DNA of 42,803 nucleotides from Methanomicrobiales archaeon (GTDB taxonomy: Archaea > Halobacteriota > Methanomicrobia > Methanomicrobiales > Methanospirillaceae): assembly GCA_025360805.1 (NCBI GenBank), contig JANYBK010000092.1:1-42803 (forward strand), given 5' to 3'. The position numbers were made by a program, and so were the translations under genes. Positions 9,957 to 19,305 of the stretch are shown here, one piece after another (positions within the stretch are counted from its first letter, which is position 1; the number at the start of each line of letters is the position of its first letter). Under the pieces are notes generated by a model. That model was not told the origin of the DNA and made no database searches. It worked only from the letters and a program-made list of their open reading frames with translations.

Positions 9957-10367
9957 ATGACTGCCACTATCCGCTCGATATGGTTGCGCCGTTTCATCGC
10001 CGGAATACTCAGTTGGTTGGTGCCATTCCTTGCAGCAATCCCATTCTTTGGACGGGACGGGACACTTGCAATCGCTCCGGCACTTTTCAAATCGAGTATG
10101 ATTGTGGTTGCATCGGTCACCGCAGCAATTCTCATCGTCTGGTTTTTTAAGAGCGTAAGCACGTCCTACACCAGTGAAGCGGTGATCACCGGGTTTGTCT
10201 GGCTTGCGATGAACTGGGCGCTCGATGCTGTCGTGCTTGTGGGGATTCTTGGTATGCCCGCTGGAGATTACATCACGCAGATTGGTATCAGGTACCTTAT
10301 GATTCCGGCAATCGTGATCGCGGCAGGTATTGTCGCAGATGAAGCAACGTTACATAAGAAATTGTAA
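9957..10367 (+). CDS. four-TM small membrane protein
   Basis: Four hydrophobic segments (GILSWLVPFLAAIPFFG, MIVVASVTAAILIVWFF, ITGFVWLAMNWALDAVVLVGIL, YLMIPAIVIAAGIVA). Confidence 0.75.
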   Translation: MTATIRSIWLRRFIAGILSWLVPFLAAIPFFGRDGTLAIAPALFKSSMIVVASVTAAILIVWFFKSVSTSYTSEAVITGFVWLAMNWALDAVVLVGILGMPAGDYITQIGIRYLMIPAIVIAAGIVADEATLHKKL

Positions 10368-10461
10368 CCCACGACACGACAAAGAACAAAAAGAGAGTAA
10401 GGCTGTGGATATGACACAGCATTTTTCAATGATCTTCTTCGTTACGAGCTCATAAAAAAAA

Positions 10462-10947
10462 CTATTTCTCGTCCTCGCCTAACGATTCCCGGCTCCGCAT
10501 CTGGTAGAGCACCATAGGGTCCATCTCGCGGTGTTCCTTATCGCTGGTCCGCATGATCACATTGGTGATGCCGGAGTTCACGATCATCTTAGAGCAGAGG
10601 AAGCACGGCCAGATTTGGGTGAGCGCTTCAGTCTCAACATCAAACCCGGCAAGGTAGAGCGTGCATCCCCGCGCCAGTTTTCCTGCCTGGAGCAGGGCAT
10701 TCATCTCGGCATGCACGCTACGGCACCGCTCGTAGTTGGAGCCGGAGGGGATGTTGTGGTCTTTTCTCCAGCAGCGGTTGAGCTCCGTGCAGTCCATCTG
10801 CTTGCGGGGAGCTCCTGTATAGCCAGTTGAGACGATCGTATTGTATTCATCCACAATGATCGCGCCAAAGTTCCGGCGGAGGCAGGTCCCCTGGTGAGCG
10901 CACCGCTGGGCAAGGTCGAGGAAATACTCGTGACGGTTGGTTCGCAT
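10462..10947 (-). CDS. dCMP deaminase family protein
   Basis: VHAEMNALL (HAE) and PCFLC zinc motifs of cytidine/deoxycytidylate deaminases. Confidence 0.9.
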   Translation of the reverse strand: MRTNRHEYFLDLAQRCAHQGTCLRRNFGAIIVDEYNTIVSTGYTGAPRKQMDCTELNRCWRKDHNIPSGSNYERCRSVHAEMNALLQAGKLARGCTLYLAGFDVETEALTQIWPCFLCSKMIVNSGITNVIMRTSDKEHREMDPMVLYQMRSRESLGEDEK

Positions 10948-11094
10948 CTACAAGAGTTTTGGGAGGCAGGGTAATAAAATACAGGGTTTTAACCGGATCC
11001 CAATTGGATGGGGTATGGATTGTATAGCACTTTTTATAAACCAGTACAACCTATATTATAGCACAGTTATTCAAATGACTGTTTGAGAACTAAC

Positions 11095-11283
11095 ATGTTT
11101 GGAGAAAATAAATTTGGCGGCCAGAGAAATTTTGGCGGCGCAAGAGATCAAGGCCCACGAGAAATGACAAAAGTGTCCTGTTCAGACTGTGGCAAGGAAT
11201 GCGAAGTACCTTTTAAGCCAACCGAGGGCAGGCCTGTATACTGCAGAGACTGCCTCCCGAAACACCGGAAACCCCGGTTCTAA
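11095..11283 (+). CDS. CxxC-x17-CxxC zinc-ribbon small protein (Met at 11095)
   Basis: MFGENKFGGQRNFGGARDQ...CSDCGKECEVPFKPTEGRPVYCRDC: exactly 17 residues between CxxC pairs. Confidence 0.85.
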   Translation: MFGENKFGGQRNFGGARDQGPREMTKVSCSDCGKECEVPFKPTEGRPVYCRDCLPKHRKPRF

Positions 11284-11330
11284 TCTCATAATTTTTTTCA
11301 TTTTCTGCGATCCTTTTATTGCGCTTTTTA

Positions 11331-11366
11331 ACCTGAGAGACGGTTACGTGTCGGTTTATCTCAGGT
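11331..11366 (+). other. hairpin downstream of the CxxC-x17-CxxC gene
   Basis: ACCTGAGA ... TCTCAGGT perfect 8-bp arms, inner GAC/GTC. Confidence 0.45.
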
Positions 11367-11413
11367 GCTGACACTGCAGGTATCACAGACGGATCCCGCG
11401 CAGCGCAGGAAAA

Positions 11414-11782
11414 TTACCGAAACAGGTAAACGATTACCACAATGTGGATGATTAAAAATACCGGCACCAGGTAAAACTTCAGTTTCCGAGTCTTGTGCCG
11501 GAAGATGAGCATCGAGCCATATGCACCAAAGGGACCAATTGCAGCAACCAGCAGCAGGAGGTTCTCAGGAGTTCGCCATGCATTATTCTTTGCTTTTCTC
11601 TTGTCATTTGCAAAGAGGAGAAACGCAGTGATATTGAGAACTGCGTACAGGGGCAGAAAAAAACCCGTACCAAAAAGAGCACTCACCCTTTTTCTTTCGT
11701 GTAACAGGGTTATTGTTTTTTCGTTCTGGTTCACAAACTTCTGCAACCGGACAAAGAGTATTTGTTCCAGAAGATAACGCAA
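11414..11782 (-). CDS. DUF1294-like small membrane protein
   Basis: LNITAFLLFANDKRKAKNNAWRTPENLLLLVAAIGPFGAYGSMLIFRHKTRKLKFYLVPVFLI, the DUF1294 pattern. Confidence 0.8.
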   Translation of the reverse strand: MRYLLEQILFVRLQKFVNQNEKTITLLHERKRVSALFGTGFFLPLYAVLNITAFLLFANDKRKAKNNAWRTPENLLLLVAAIGPFGAYGSMLIFRHKTRKLKFYLVPVFLIIHIVVIVYLFR

Positions 11783-11807
11783 AAATGGAATTTGTTAATT
11801 GTCGCAA

Positions 11808-12290
11808 TTATTGCCTTACCAAATAACCTGCCTGCGTGAGAATGCGGACTACCTCTTTATCCCATACGGTGACATCGGTCTCTGTTATGGGGTCGATGCA
11901 TTCCTCCCAGACCCGGGTTAAGAAAGCATCATCAGTGACAAGCGAGCGTCGGAACATGACACGCCCTATCCGCCGCCCGGTATGATTGAGGATCAGCAAC
12001 CGCCAGCAGGAGAAATCCTGGCAGATTTCCGGCCGAGTTAAGTGGACGGTGCAGTACGCCATCTCGCTGCTGGGCACATGCCGGAAGAACGGGCATGCCT
12101 CAGGAAGTTTTGTAAAGATGCTCTGGTCTAAGAAGAGGTCGTGTTTATCGGGATCTACGGTTACTTCGGTTTCATCTGAAGTATACTGGTTGTACACAAT
12201 AAAGTGAAAGTTCCCAAGATCTTTACGTATGATATGGACAAGCCCCAGATGGGAACAGCACTCCCCGCACTGCTGGCATTCAAATCCCAT
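11808..12290 (-). CDS. YkgJ-like Zn/Fe-chelating cysteine-cluster protein
   Basis: CQQCGECCSHLG N-terminal motif; CPFF...YCTVHLTRPEICQDFSCW. Confidence 0.85.
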   Translation of the reverse strand: MGFECQQCGECCSHLGLVHIIRKDLGNFHFIVYNQYTSDETEVTVDPDKHDLFLDQSIFTKLPEACPFFRHVPSSEMAYCTVHLTRPEICQDFSCWRLLILNHTGRRIGRVMFRRSLVTDDAFLTRVWEECIDPITETDVTVWDKEVVRILTQAGYLVRQ

Positions 12291-12387
12291 ACACCCGGCT
12301 CCTTATACCGTACTTAGGTGTCCTGACTTTTAAAAAGCCCCGGGTCGCAGGTCATATATCCGTGCCACACCATACTCTCCCTGATAC

Positions 12388-12915
12388 ATGGCAGACTCCC
12401 TTTCCCCCGGCAGTGGGCAGGATTGCAACCGTGATGCACCTGCATGCAGGTATGCACGGGAATCAGATGCAATCCAGCGGTTTTTCCTTCGCCCCTTCTT
12501 CCTGAGCATTACGATCGGCGTTCCGTTCTGCATCTATAAGATGATTTTCGGAATCAGTATCCTGAGGGAAGGAGCGGCGGGGGGTTCATTGTTTGCAGTG
12601 ACTGGATGGTTAATCATCCTCTGGGCAATTGCAGACCTCCTGATGAACAGTGTATACTCATTGCAGGATTTACTCCACCTCCCGGCCCGGTTTGAGTGCT
12701 GCACATTAGCCCAGTTAGGGCGTTCCTTTTCACGTCCTATGGTATTTCTTGCACTCGACACCCTGCTTTCATTTTCGATCATCTGCGTGATGCTCTGGTC
12801 AGGCTGGATCGCGACACTCTCACCTATTGAAGTCCCCCTCTGGTATATCGCGACAACGCTCAATCTCGTGAGCTTATCAGTAGTCTCGCTCTACAATGAG
12901 ATCCGGAAAGTTTGA
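12388..12915 (+). CDS. multi-TM membrane protein of unknown function; start uncertain
   Basis: Hydrophobic segments after residue ~33; the first ~30 codons overlap a large inverted repeat. Confidence 0.65.
   Translation: MADSLSPGSGQDCNRDAPACRYARESDAIQRFFLRPFFLSITIGVPFCIYKMIFGISILREGAAGGSLFAVTGWLIILWAIADLLMNSVYSLQDLLHLPARFECCTLAQLGRSFSRPMVFLALDTLLSFSIICVMLWSGWIATLSPIEVPLWYIATTLNLVSLSVVSLYNEIRKV
12420..12475. repeat. nested 56-bp inverted repeat / cruciform
   Basis: GGATTGCA..CCGTG..ACCTGCATGCAGGT..CACGG..TGCAATCC; the core 14 bp is a perfect palindrome. Confidence 0.75.
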
Positions 12916-12944
12916 CCGGGTAATAAAAAAGAATTAATGAGATT

Positions 12945-13367
12945 TCACGAAAAGATCGAGAAATCGTTCTTGATCGCAATTGCTTCGATGATGGGAGTCA
13001 TCTTTGCTTCAGGGATACCGAACTTGTCCATGTACATCTGAAGCATTGCCTTTTCTTCACCGGCAAGGACACCATCGGACATGGCAAGGTCGCAGAGAAT
13101 GGCGAGTGTTGCAATCTTCTGCTTCTCGTCGAGTACATTTGCGATCAGGTCAATAACGCCGGGGAACTTGTTGGCCTTTAAAACCTCCATCGCAGTATCA
13201 ATGGATTTGCGGTCGCCACGGCAGATCTTTGCGAGATCGTTCATTTCAGCCTGATCGATGACCCCGTCTGCCGCAATAACAGTAATGGCAGAGAGCACGA
13301 GGGCCGATTTCGGGTTGAGCGTTGCAGTCTTTCCGGTTAACTTGTCAAAAATTCCTATAATGATCAC
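12945..13367 (-). CDS. TerB-like protein
   Basis: ALVLSAITVIAADGVIDQAEMNDLAKI and LCDLAMSDGVLAGEEKAMLQMYMDKFGI: TerB acidic helical repeats. Confidence 0.75.
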   Translation of the reverse strand: MIIIGIFDKLTGKTATLNPKSALVLSAITVIAADGVIDQAEMNDLAKICRGDRKSIDTAMEVLKANKFPGVIDLIANVLDEKQKIATLAILCDLAMSDGVLAGEEKAMLQMYMDKFGIPEAKMTPIIEAIAIKNDFSIFS

Positions 13368-13387
13368 CTTTTTTCTCTCACTATTGG

Positions 13388-13894
13388 ATGCAGGGTATCA
13401 TCTCTCTTTCGCTCATTAAAGTCAGGAAATTATTGGAGAAATTACCCGGATATATATGGCACCGCACCCATACCCTTCAGAAGAAAAAACCGGTGAACTG
13501 CATGGACGATCTCACGGTAGAACAGGTTATAGCCCTCCACACACGGGTGATAAGGACCGATGGCGGCGATGACCGGTTGCTCTCGGAAGCCAGTCTCCAC
13601 CAGATGGTCTTTTTAGCCAACCGTATTGAGGATGTTCTTACACGAGCTGCACTTGTCTTTTTCACACTTGTTGCATACCCGGCGTTTCGCGAGGGCAACA
13701 GTCACACGGCGCGGCTTGTGGCAGAGATGATCCTCTCAGACAACGGCTACACGATTGAAGAGTGCGATGATGGGGTGAACGGTCTCGTGCAGGGTATTGA
13801 ATTGTTCACATTTGAACAGCCAGATGTTGAAAATTGGCTGCGCTTGCATGTTAAGATGACATCTAAACCGCGATCTCTTTTAAAAGTTAAATAA
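13388..13894 (+). CDS. Doc/Fic-like protein with degenerate Fic motif (likely start Met at 13501)
   Basis: LTVEQVIALHTRVI...AYPAFREGNSHTARLVAEMIL resembles Doc/Fic HxFx(D/A)GNKRTA but has Tyr at the catalytic His position. Confidence 0.72.
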   Translation: MQGIISLSLIKVRKLLEKLPGYIWHRTHTLQKKKPVNCMDDLTVEQVIALHTRVIRTDGGDDRLLSEASLHQMVFLANRIEDVLTRAALVFFTLVAYPAFREGNSHTARLVAEMILSDNGYTIEECDDGVNGLVQGIELFTFEQPDVENWLRLHVKMTSKPRSLLKVK

Positions 13895-13951
13895 ACCGGG
13901 AATAACAATCCGGATTGAGAAAAATGTATAAAATTTGTGTTTTTTCATCAC

Positions 13952-14845
13952 TTATGGATAGAGAAGATATTCCCCCTCAATCCGTACCACCGCATTGCCC
14001 CCGAAAAAAACGCTGCGCTGCACCTTTGATTCGTCACTCACCAGCCGGATAATATTCGGGTGCTCCCTGCTCTTCCCCTGCTCGATAGCAATCATACGTC
14101 CATCCCATGTGCTCTCTTTGAGCAGGTAATATCCAAGCGCTGCATTGCCCGAACCCGTTGCAGGGTCTTCAAGATATCCAAAGATATGGGCAAACACCCG
14201 TGTGCGGTAACTGTTCCCAGCGTTTGAAATCTCAGCCGAAAAGACCAAAATGATCTCTATCCCGTTTGCAAGGCAGAATTCTTTTAAGTGCTGCTGGTCC
14301 GGATGAATGGAAACCAGCGTGTCGAGAGTCTCTATCGGGACTATCAGGGTCGCAAGCCCGGCGTTGATACAGGCAATACGGTGTTTTTCTGAGATGTCAC
14401 CGGGTGCGATTCGCAATGCAGCGGCAATCCCGTCATGGGATACCGGTAGTTTCAGCTCCACAGGTTGAGGTGCACTGATGAATACCGCATCTGCTTTTGC
14501 AATCTCGTTTCTGACGAGCAACTCCTGCCCGCCTGCGTGGATACGGGTAATCGGATCAATTGATAGTAACGGGTCATTTTTTATGAGATCGTACATGGCT
14601 GCAATAGTCCCGTGCCCACAGAACGCAACTTCACGTTCCGAAGAAAAATACCGGAGGCTTTTATGCCCATCATCCGGGTAAAGGTAGACTACCTCGTTTA
14701 CTATTCCGGCAAGTTCCCTTGCGATCTGCTGCATACCTTCAGATGAAAGGGCGTCTTCACCGGGCAGGTACACACATCCTGCAGGGTTGCCTGTCGATTG
14801 TCCCATTACAAACGCATCAATTTTTTTAAACCGGTATCGCTTCAT
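13952..14845 (-). CDS. PhzF family isomerase/epimerase
   Basis: AFVMGQSTGNPAGCVYLP, EVAFCGHGTIAA, EDPATGSGNAALGYYLL. Confidence 0.92.
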   Translation of the reverse strand: MKRYRFKKIDAFVMGQSTGNPAGCVYLPGEDALSSEGMQQIARELAGIVNEVVYLYPDDGHKSLRYFSSEREVAFCGHGTIAAMYDLIKNDPLLSIDPITRIHAGGQELLVRNEIAKADAVFISAPQPVELKLPVSHDGIAAALRIAPGDISEKHRIACINAGLATLIVPIETLDTLVSIHPDQQHLKEFCLANGIEIILVFSAEISNAGNSYRTRVFAHIFGYLEDPATGSGNAALGYYLLKESTWDGRMIAIEQGKSREHPNIIRLVSDESKVQRSVFFGGNAVVRIEGEYLLYP

Positions 14846-14853
14846 GCATAACC

Positions 14854-15273
14854 TCAAGGAATTTTTGGAACTAACCCACTCACAATGAACCGGTCATCGC
14901 CGATATGAGAAGCAGGGCAGATAAAACATGCGATCATGGACTCTGAACTGGTATTTTCCAGCTGGTGAATCAGGCCTTCATTTACCGTAAAACAATCGCC
15001 GCTCTTTAGTTCAACGGATCTGCTCCAGTTGACCGTATCGTTACCGGATAAAAGACCGGTATGAATGCTTCCCTCGCCGCGAATAATCTGGTAGATCTCG
15101 ATGCCATTCTTGTGATAATGAGCAGTCACAGCACAATGGGGGGAGAGTTCTGCCACATAGAGTCCAGAGTGATTGTCACCAGTCACCTTTACGATGCGTA
15201 TTCCCACAGCAGGATCTGTGTGGGCCGTTTTTAATTGTTCAATAAAATTAGTGATAACCGGCGGGGCATTCAT
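14854..15273 (-). CDS. cupin domain protein
   Basis: HYHKNGIEIYQIIRGEGSIHTG, GDCFTVNEGLIHQLENTS. Confidence 0.87.
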   Translation of the reverse strand: MNAPPVITNFIEQLKTAHTDPAVGIRIVKVTGDNHSGLYVAELSPHCAVTAHYHKNGIEIYQIIRGEGSIHTGLLSGNDTVNWSRSVELKSGDCFTVNEGLIHQLENTSSESMIACFICPASHIGDDRFIVSGLVPKIP

Positions 15274-15389
15274 AGATTCTTCATTTCAGAATGGGTATCC
15301 TTTATTAATTTGTCTTCCGGTACATCCGGGTGCAGATAACCCATGGACAATTGATCCAACCCGAACCAGATTATAAGATCGACTTTACC

Positions 15390-15439
15390 TGAAGAACGAT
15401 TGGTGTTTCTATTGTGGTATCATACAGAAACACCCTTCA
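15390..15439 (+). promoter_or_regulatory. leader hairpin upstream of the Cys-rich small ORF
   Basis: TGAAG(7 nt)GGTGTTTCT-15 nt-AGAAACACC-CTTCA: perfect 9-bp inner stem, 5-bp outer stem. Confidence 0.5.
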
Positions 15440-15479
15440 GACAATATCGCAATATCATATGTAAAGAGATGATGAATTA

Positions 15480-15725
15480 ATGAATACACTAACCTATTGT
15501 CAATGTTCATTTTGTAAGGCTTTGGGATGCAGGAAGACAAAAGATTTTGTCATGGGTGTATTCTGTAAATTGTGCAACGGTCCGATGCACAGCATCACAA
15601 CAAACGAATACGACAGAAAACTGCACTACACGGCCACACCGCACGAAGAAGGATTGCTACCGGAACGGTGTCCAGCACCAAACCATCCGGTAGCTTGCAA
15701 TGAAAGTTCATCCAGCAAAAAGTAA
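15480..15725 (+). CDS. Cys-rich small protein (81 aa)
   Basis: MNTLTYCQCSFCKALGCRK...CKLCNG...CPAPNHPVAC: paired Cys suggesting metal binding. Confidence 0.6.
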   Translation: MNTLTYCQCSFCKALGCRKTKDFVMGVFCKLCNGPMHSITTNEYDRKLHYTATPHEEGLLPERCPAPNHPVACNESSSSKK

Positions 15726-16379
15726 ACGGTTTTTTTTAAAAGAGCAAAAAAAGCCGCGATGAATACGATTGATTCAGATAGCTCATAGTTGCTGGTAATT
15801 AAGGGGTAGCAATTTTTTCGTGTTTTTCTGCCGCTGATATAACGGAATTTTTTATTTTACTCATCGTTGCATGCAGTGAAGATTACGTTTGGAGAGTTAG
15901 GGGTTTATTTTACCCCAAAAAGATCTTTTAAAAATAAATAATATTTTACATAACTTTGATTGAGAAATCATTGGGAACATGCAGAAATTTTGTATGCGAA
16001 TTCTGTACATTTAGAAATTCTCTGTTATTCCTCAAACATAACATATAAGTAATATAGATGATAATTAAGAATTATACCTATAATCGGAGGTGGTTTGATT
16101 TATTCCGGGTTTTGTCCCTTTGCACTGCATTCTAAAAAAAAACACACCCTTAACCTGCCATCAGGTTTTAGCAGGTTGTCCCTCCAGACCCATAATCCAG
16201 CCCCATAATAATATAAGATAAAAATACTTTTTTCTTTTTTTGTGCTTCATCTTTCACTGACAGAGACTTTGAACAGGTACTACAGAACCATGAACCTGAT
16301 AACAGGCAGTATCCCGTACCATTTCTTACATACCGTATTGCGGGCACAACCCACCTGTCAAACCCGACGAGCCTGGCAG

Positions 16380-17465
16380 TTACAACTTAAGGATCATCTG
16401 CCGTGCATCACGCTTCTCAAAAGTGGACAACCGTATACCTAGCAAACGGACCGGACAGCCATCAAAAATATCCCGCATCAGCGAGTGTGAACAGGAGCGG
16501 ACAGTTTTTTCATCATCAGTATAATGCAGGAGAGTTTTGGCTTTTGTCTTTGTCACAAATCCGTGATACCGCACCTTGATAGTAACGGTCCTGCATCGCA
16601 GGGATTCATCTGAAAGATTCCGGCATACATCCCGTACCAGTGCATCAATAGTTGCAGCTATCACTTGTTCGTCAGTGGTATCTTTTAAAAATGTCGTCTC
16701 GCGGGATACCGACTTCACGGTATCCCGCTCCTCCACAATGTCATCATCGATACCGGAAATAATAGTCTGAAGGGAAATCGCTGAACGTCCGAACCGGGCA
16801 ATCAGAACCTGAATGTCATATTCAGCAAGATCCTTAATTGTCCTTATACCCATCTCAAAGAGCTCTGCTTCTGCCTTCCGGCCCACACCGGGAATCTTTC
16901 GTACCGGCATTGGCGCAAGAAATGAGTGCAGGTTCTCTGGCGAAACAACGGTAAGTCCATCAGGTTTATTGACATCTGAAGCGATCTTTGCCACAACTTT
17001 TGTCGGTGCAATGCCAATTGAGCCGGTCAGTCCAAGCTGCGTGCGGATATCATTTTTTATCCGGACTGCAAGATCGGTTGCTTCTGAATAACTCTTAAGT
17101 GTGCTCACATCAAGAAAAGCCTCATCGATACTCACCTGCTGGAACGGAAGATTATGGGATTTTAGGATCGCCATAACTTCAGCAGAGGCTTTGGCATACC
17201 GGGGAAATTGAGGAGGGAGAAAGACCGCATGTGGGCAGAGAACGAATGCCTGCGAGATGGGCATTGCAGATCGAATGCCAAATGCCCGCGCCTCATACGA
17301 GCAGGTTGAAACCACACCACGACCGGTGCCATTTTTCGGGTCAGCACCGATAACTACGGGTTTTCCTTTGATCTCAGGGTTCTCCCGCATCTCGACGGAA
17401 GCATAGAAACTGTCCATATCCAGGTGCAGGATGATCCGCTGTTGATCCATGCTCCTCTTTTCCAT
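16380..17465 (-). CDS. dinB: Y-family DNA polymerase IV
   Basis: ILHLDMDSFYASVEMRENPEIKGKPVVIG, SYEARAFGIRSAMPISQA, VSIDEAFLDVS, KIPGVGRKAEAEL. Confidence 0.95.
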   Translation of the reverse strand: MEKRSMDQQRIILHLDMDSFYASVEMRENPEIKGKPVVIGADPKNGTGRGVVSTCSYEARAFGIRSAMPISQAFVLCPHAVFLPPQFPRYAKASAEVMAILKSHNLPFQQVSIDEAFLDVSTLKSYSEATDLAVRIKNDIRTQLGLTGSIGIAPTKVVAKIASDVNKPDGLTVVSPENLHSFLAPMPVRKIPGVGRKAEAELFEMGIRTIKDLAEYDIQVLIARFGRSAISLQTIISGIDDDIVEERDTVKSVSRETTFLKDTTDEQVIAATIDALVRDVCRNLSDESLRCRTVTIKVRYHGFVTKTKAKTLLHYTDDEKTVRSCSHSLMRDIFDGCPVRLLGIRLSTFEKRDARQMILKL

Positions 17466-17511
17466 AGTGAAGTTCCTGCTCATGCATTCCTGTACTGATA
17501 TGTCCGTCACG

Positions 17512-18687
17512 TCAGTTCGCTGCCGATGAGAAATCACTGAGCCTGCACTGGCGCTGCCGGATCGTTTCTCTCAATAATGCCCCTTCTTTAATAAACCTGG
17601 TCATGGGAAGTGAGAATGATTCCGCGATATGTGTGAGTGCGGACCGGATATCTTCAAACTCCTGTGCAGGCTGCCGCATTGCAGCACGGACATTCTCACG
17701 GACATTGAACACACCCATCGGCACATAGCCCCGGTGCGCTTCGCGTAAAATGATCGCACCTGCCTGCTCCTGTTGTCTGGCAAGCGATTCGAGCACGGCC
17801 ATCTTGCAGGTGTAATAGCACCCACCCAGATGAGAGTATTCAGTCTTCTTTTTGTTCCCTTCATGATCGGAAAAGACGAGCTCTTCATTGCCCAGCACTT
17901 TCAAAAACGCCTCCGACCATTCGTACTGCCATCCGGTAGGCATCAGGATGACTGCATAATTATTGTGGAGGCTTGAGAACTGGTAAACCCGCCAGGTATC
18001 GATCACCGGGTTTTTCTTCACATTATTAAGAAGCCTGTCGCCGATCATGGTGTCGCAAGCAGTGATCGACCAGCGGGTGGGAACCAGGTGCCGGTTCCTG
18101 TCCATCCCAAAAGTTCCGACAGAGAAAGCCTTCTGGATGCTGGAAAAGGGTACTCCCTGCCGGTGCAGACCGACGATGGCCTCAGCCGATCTCAGGTCTG
18201 TATCATAGAACACCTTTTCGAGATTGGGGTCCCACCTTCCGCCCTCGATCTCAAACCGCTCAATTCCTGCACTCGGCCCAAAAGGGGTATGCTCTTCAGA
18301 GAAAGTTGTACCTGTCGGGACAGATGAGAAAGCCACTTCGCTTTCAATCGATGATGAAGACAAAGAGATCTCCTGGAGTTTTTCAACATATCGCGAGCTG
18401 AGATCATGGACATTCACCATAGATTTACCACGTACCAGATTGAGCCGGTATCCGATGATCTCTTCCTGGGTGCAGCGTTTTGCAATCCAGGACTCGGGCA
18501 GGTCCATGATTGCAGTATCGCCGTGCCGTGGTGCAATCATAGGGCCGGCAAATACATCAGGATAATTCCAGCTCCCGATAAACACCGAAGGAGGAGAACT
18601 ACCCTCCATCTCTTTTCCCACCTCCACTGATTTCATCTGCAGGGTTGATGCAGTCAGTTGTTTGAGATATGCACCTTTGCCAATCAT
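17512..18687 (-). CDS. Nre family archaeal DNA repair protein
   Basis: [67 protein letters not shown]-terminal PIP-like QCRLSDFS. Confidence 0.85.
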   Translation of the reverse strand: MIGKGAYLKQLTASTLQMKSVEVGKEMEGSSPPSVFIGSWNYPDVFAGPMIAPRHGDTAIMDLPESWIAKRCTQEEIIGYRLNLVRGKSMVNVHDLSSRYVEKLQEISLSSSSIESEVAFSSVPTGTTFSEEHTPFGPSAGIERFEIEGGRWDPNLEKVFYDTDLRSAEAIVGLHRQGVPFSSIQKAFSVGTFGMDRNRHLVPTRWSITACDTMIGDRLLNNVKKNPVIDTWRVYQFSSLHNNYAVILMPTGWQYEWSEAFLKVLGNEELVFSDHEGNKKKTEYSHLGGCYYTCKMAVLESLARQQEQAGAIILREAHRGYVPMGVFNVRENVRAAMRQPAQEFEDIRSALTHIAESFSLPMTRFIKEGALLRETIRQRQCRLSDFSSAAN

Positions 18688-18847
18688 TGCATACTAAAAT
18701 GAGTAACTGCGTGAGAATATAAGGGACAGAGCGTGCGGGGAGAAAGTGAAATTTATGGAAAGTTTTATGAGATTTCTTGCCACTATTTATACAATACATA
18801 CCTTCATTGGCCTAGAACGTCATACATATAGCAAAGGAGTTGTCTGA

Positions 18848-19177
18848 ATTAGACCCAACAATAACGATGATGTAGATCCAAACGCAGTAAACGCGGACGG
18901 TTCACCGGTTGTCCGTGTCCGTCTTCCCAAGAAATGGGCTGGTGAGCAGTTCGCATTCGCAGACCTCATGATGGGGGCAAACCACATCCGTGTCCGATGT
19001 TACGATGGCGTCACCCGCATGGGCAGAATCAAGGGAAAGATCAAGAAGCGCGCTTGGATACGGGAAGGCGACATTGTGATTGTCACCCCGTGGAGTTTCC
19101 AGGACGAGAAGTGCGATATCATCTACCGCTACCTGCCGCCCCAGGCGGACTGGTTGCGCAAGAACCGGTATCTTTAA
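18848..19177 (+). CDS. translation initiation factor aIF1A, apparent ATT start
   Basis: IRPNNNDDVDPNAVNADGSPVVRVRLPKKWAGEQFAFADLMMGANHIRVRCYDGVTRMGRIKGKIKKRAWIREGDIVIVTPW; stop TGA 18845-18847 immediately upstream; AAAGGAG at 18833-18839. Confidence 0.82.
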   Translation: MRPNNNDDVDPNAVNADGSPVVRVRLPKKWAGEQFAFADLMMGANHIRVRCYDGVTRMGRIKGKIKKRAWIREGDIVIVTPWSFQDEKCDIIYRYLPPQADWLRKNRYL

Positions 19178-19192
19178 TACTTTTTTTCTATC

Positions 19193-19211
19193 AAAATGGC
19201 TTTGCCATTTT
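19193..19211 (+). terminator. perfect 8-bp hairpin after aIF1A
   Basis: AAAATGGC-TTT-GCCATTTT, preceded by a T7 tract. Confidence 0.5.
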
Positions 19212-19305
19212 CAAGTGGCCGAATGCACTTGGCAATAAATTCTGGAGAATTTTACATTTTAACAGGTGTGCATGTCCAGGCACATAAATAAACAAAAAAG
19301 TTCGT

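Noticed and set aside
16242-16442. Plus-strand ORF at the 3' end of dinB, and nearby inverted repeat 16152-16177 (AACCTGC/GCAGGTT)
   Set aside because: The ORF overlaps the dinB terminus antisense and lacks a domain; the 7-bp repeat alone has no T-tract or context to support a function.
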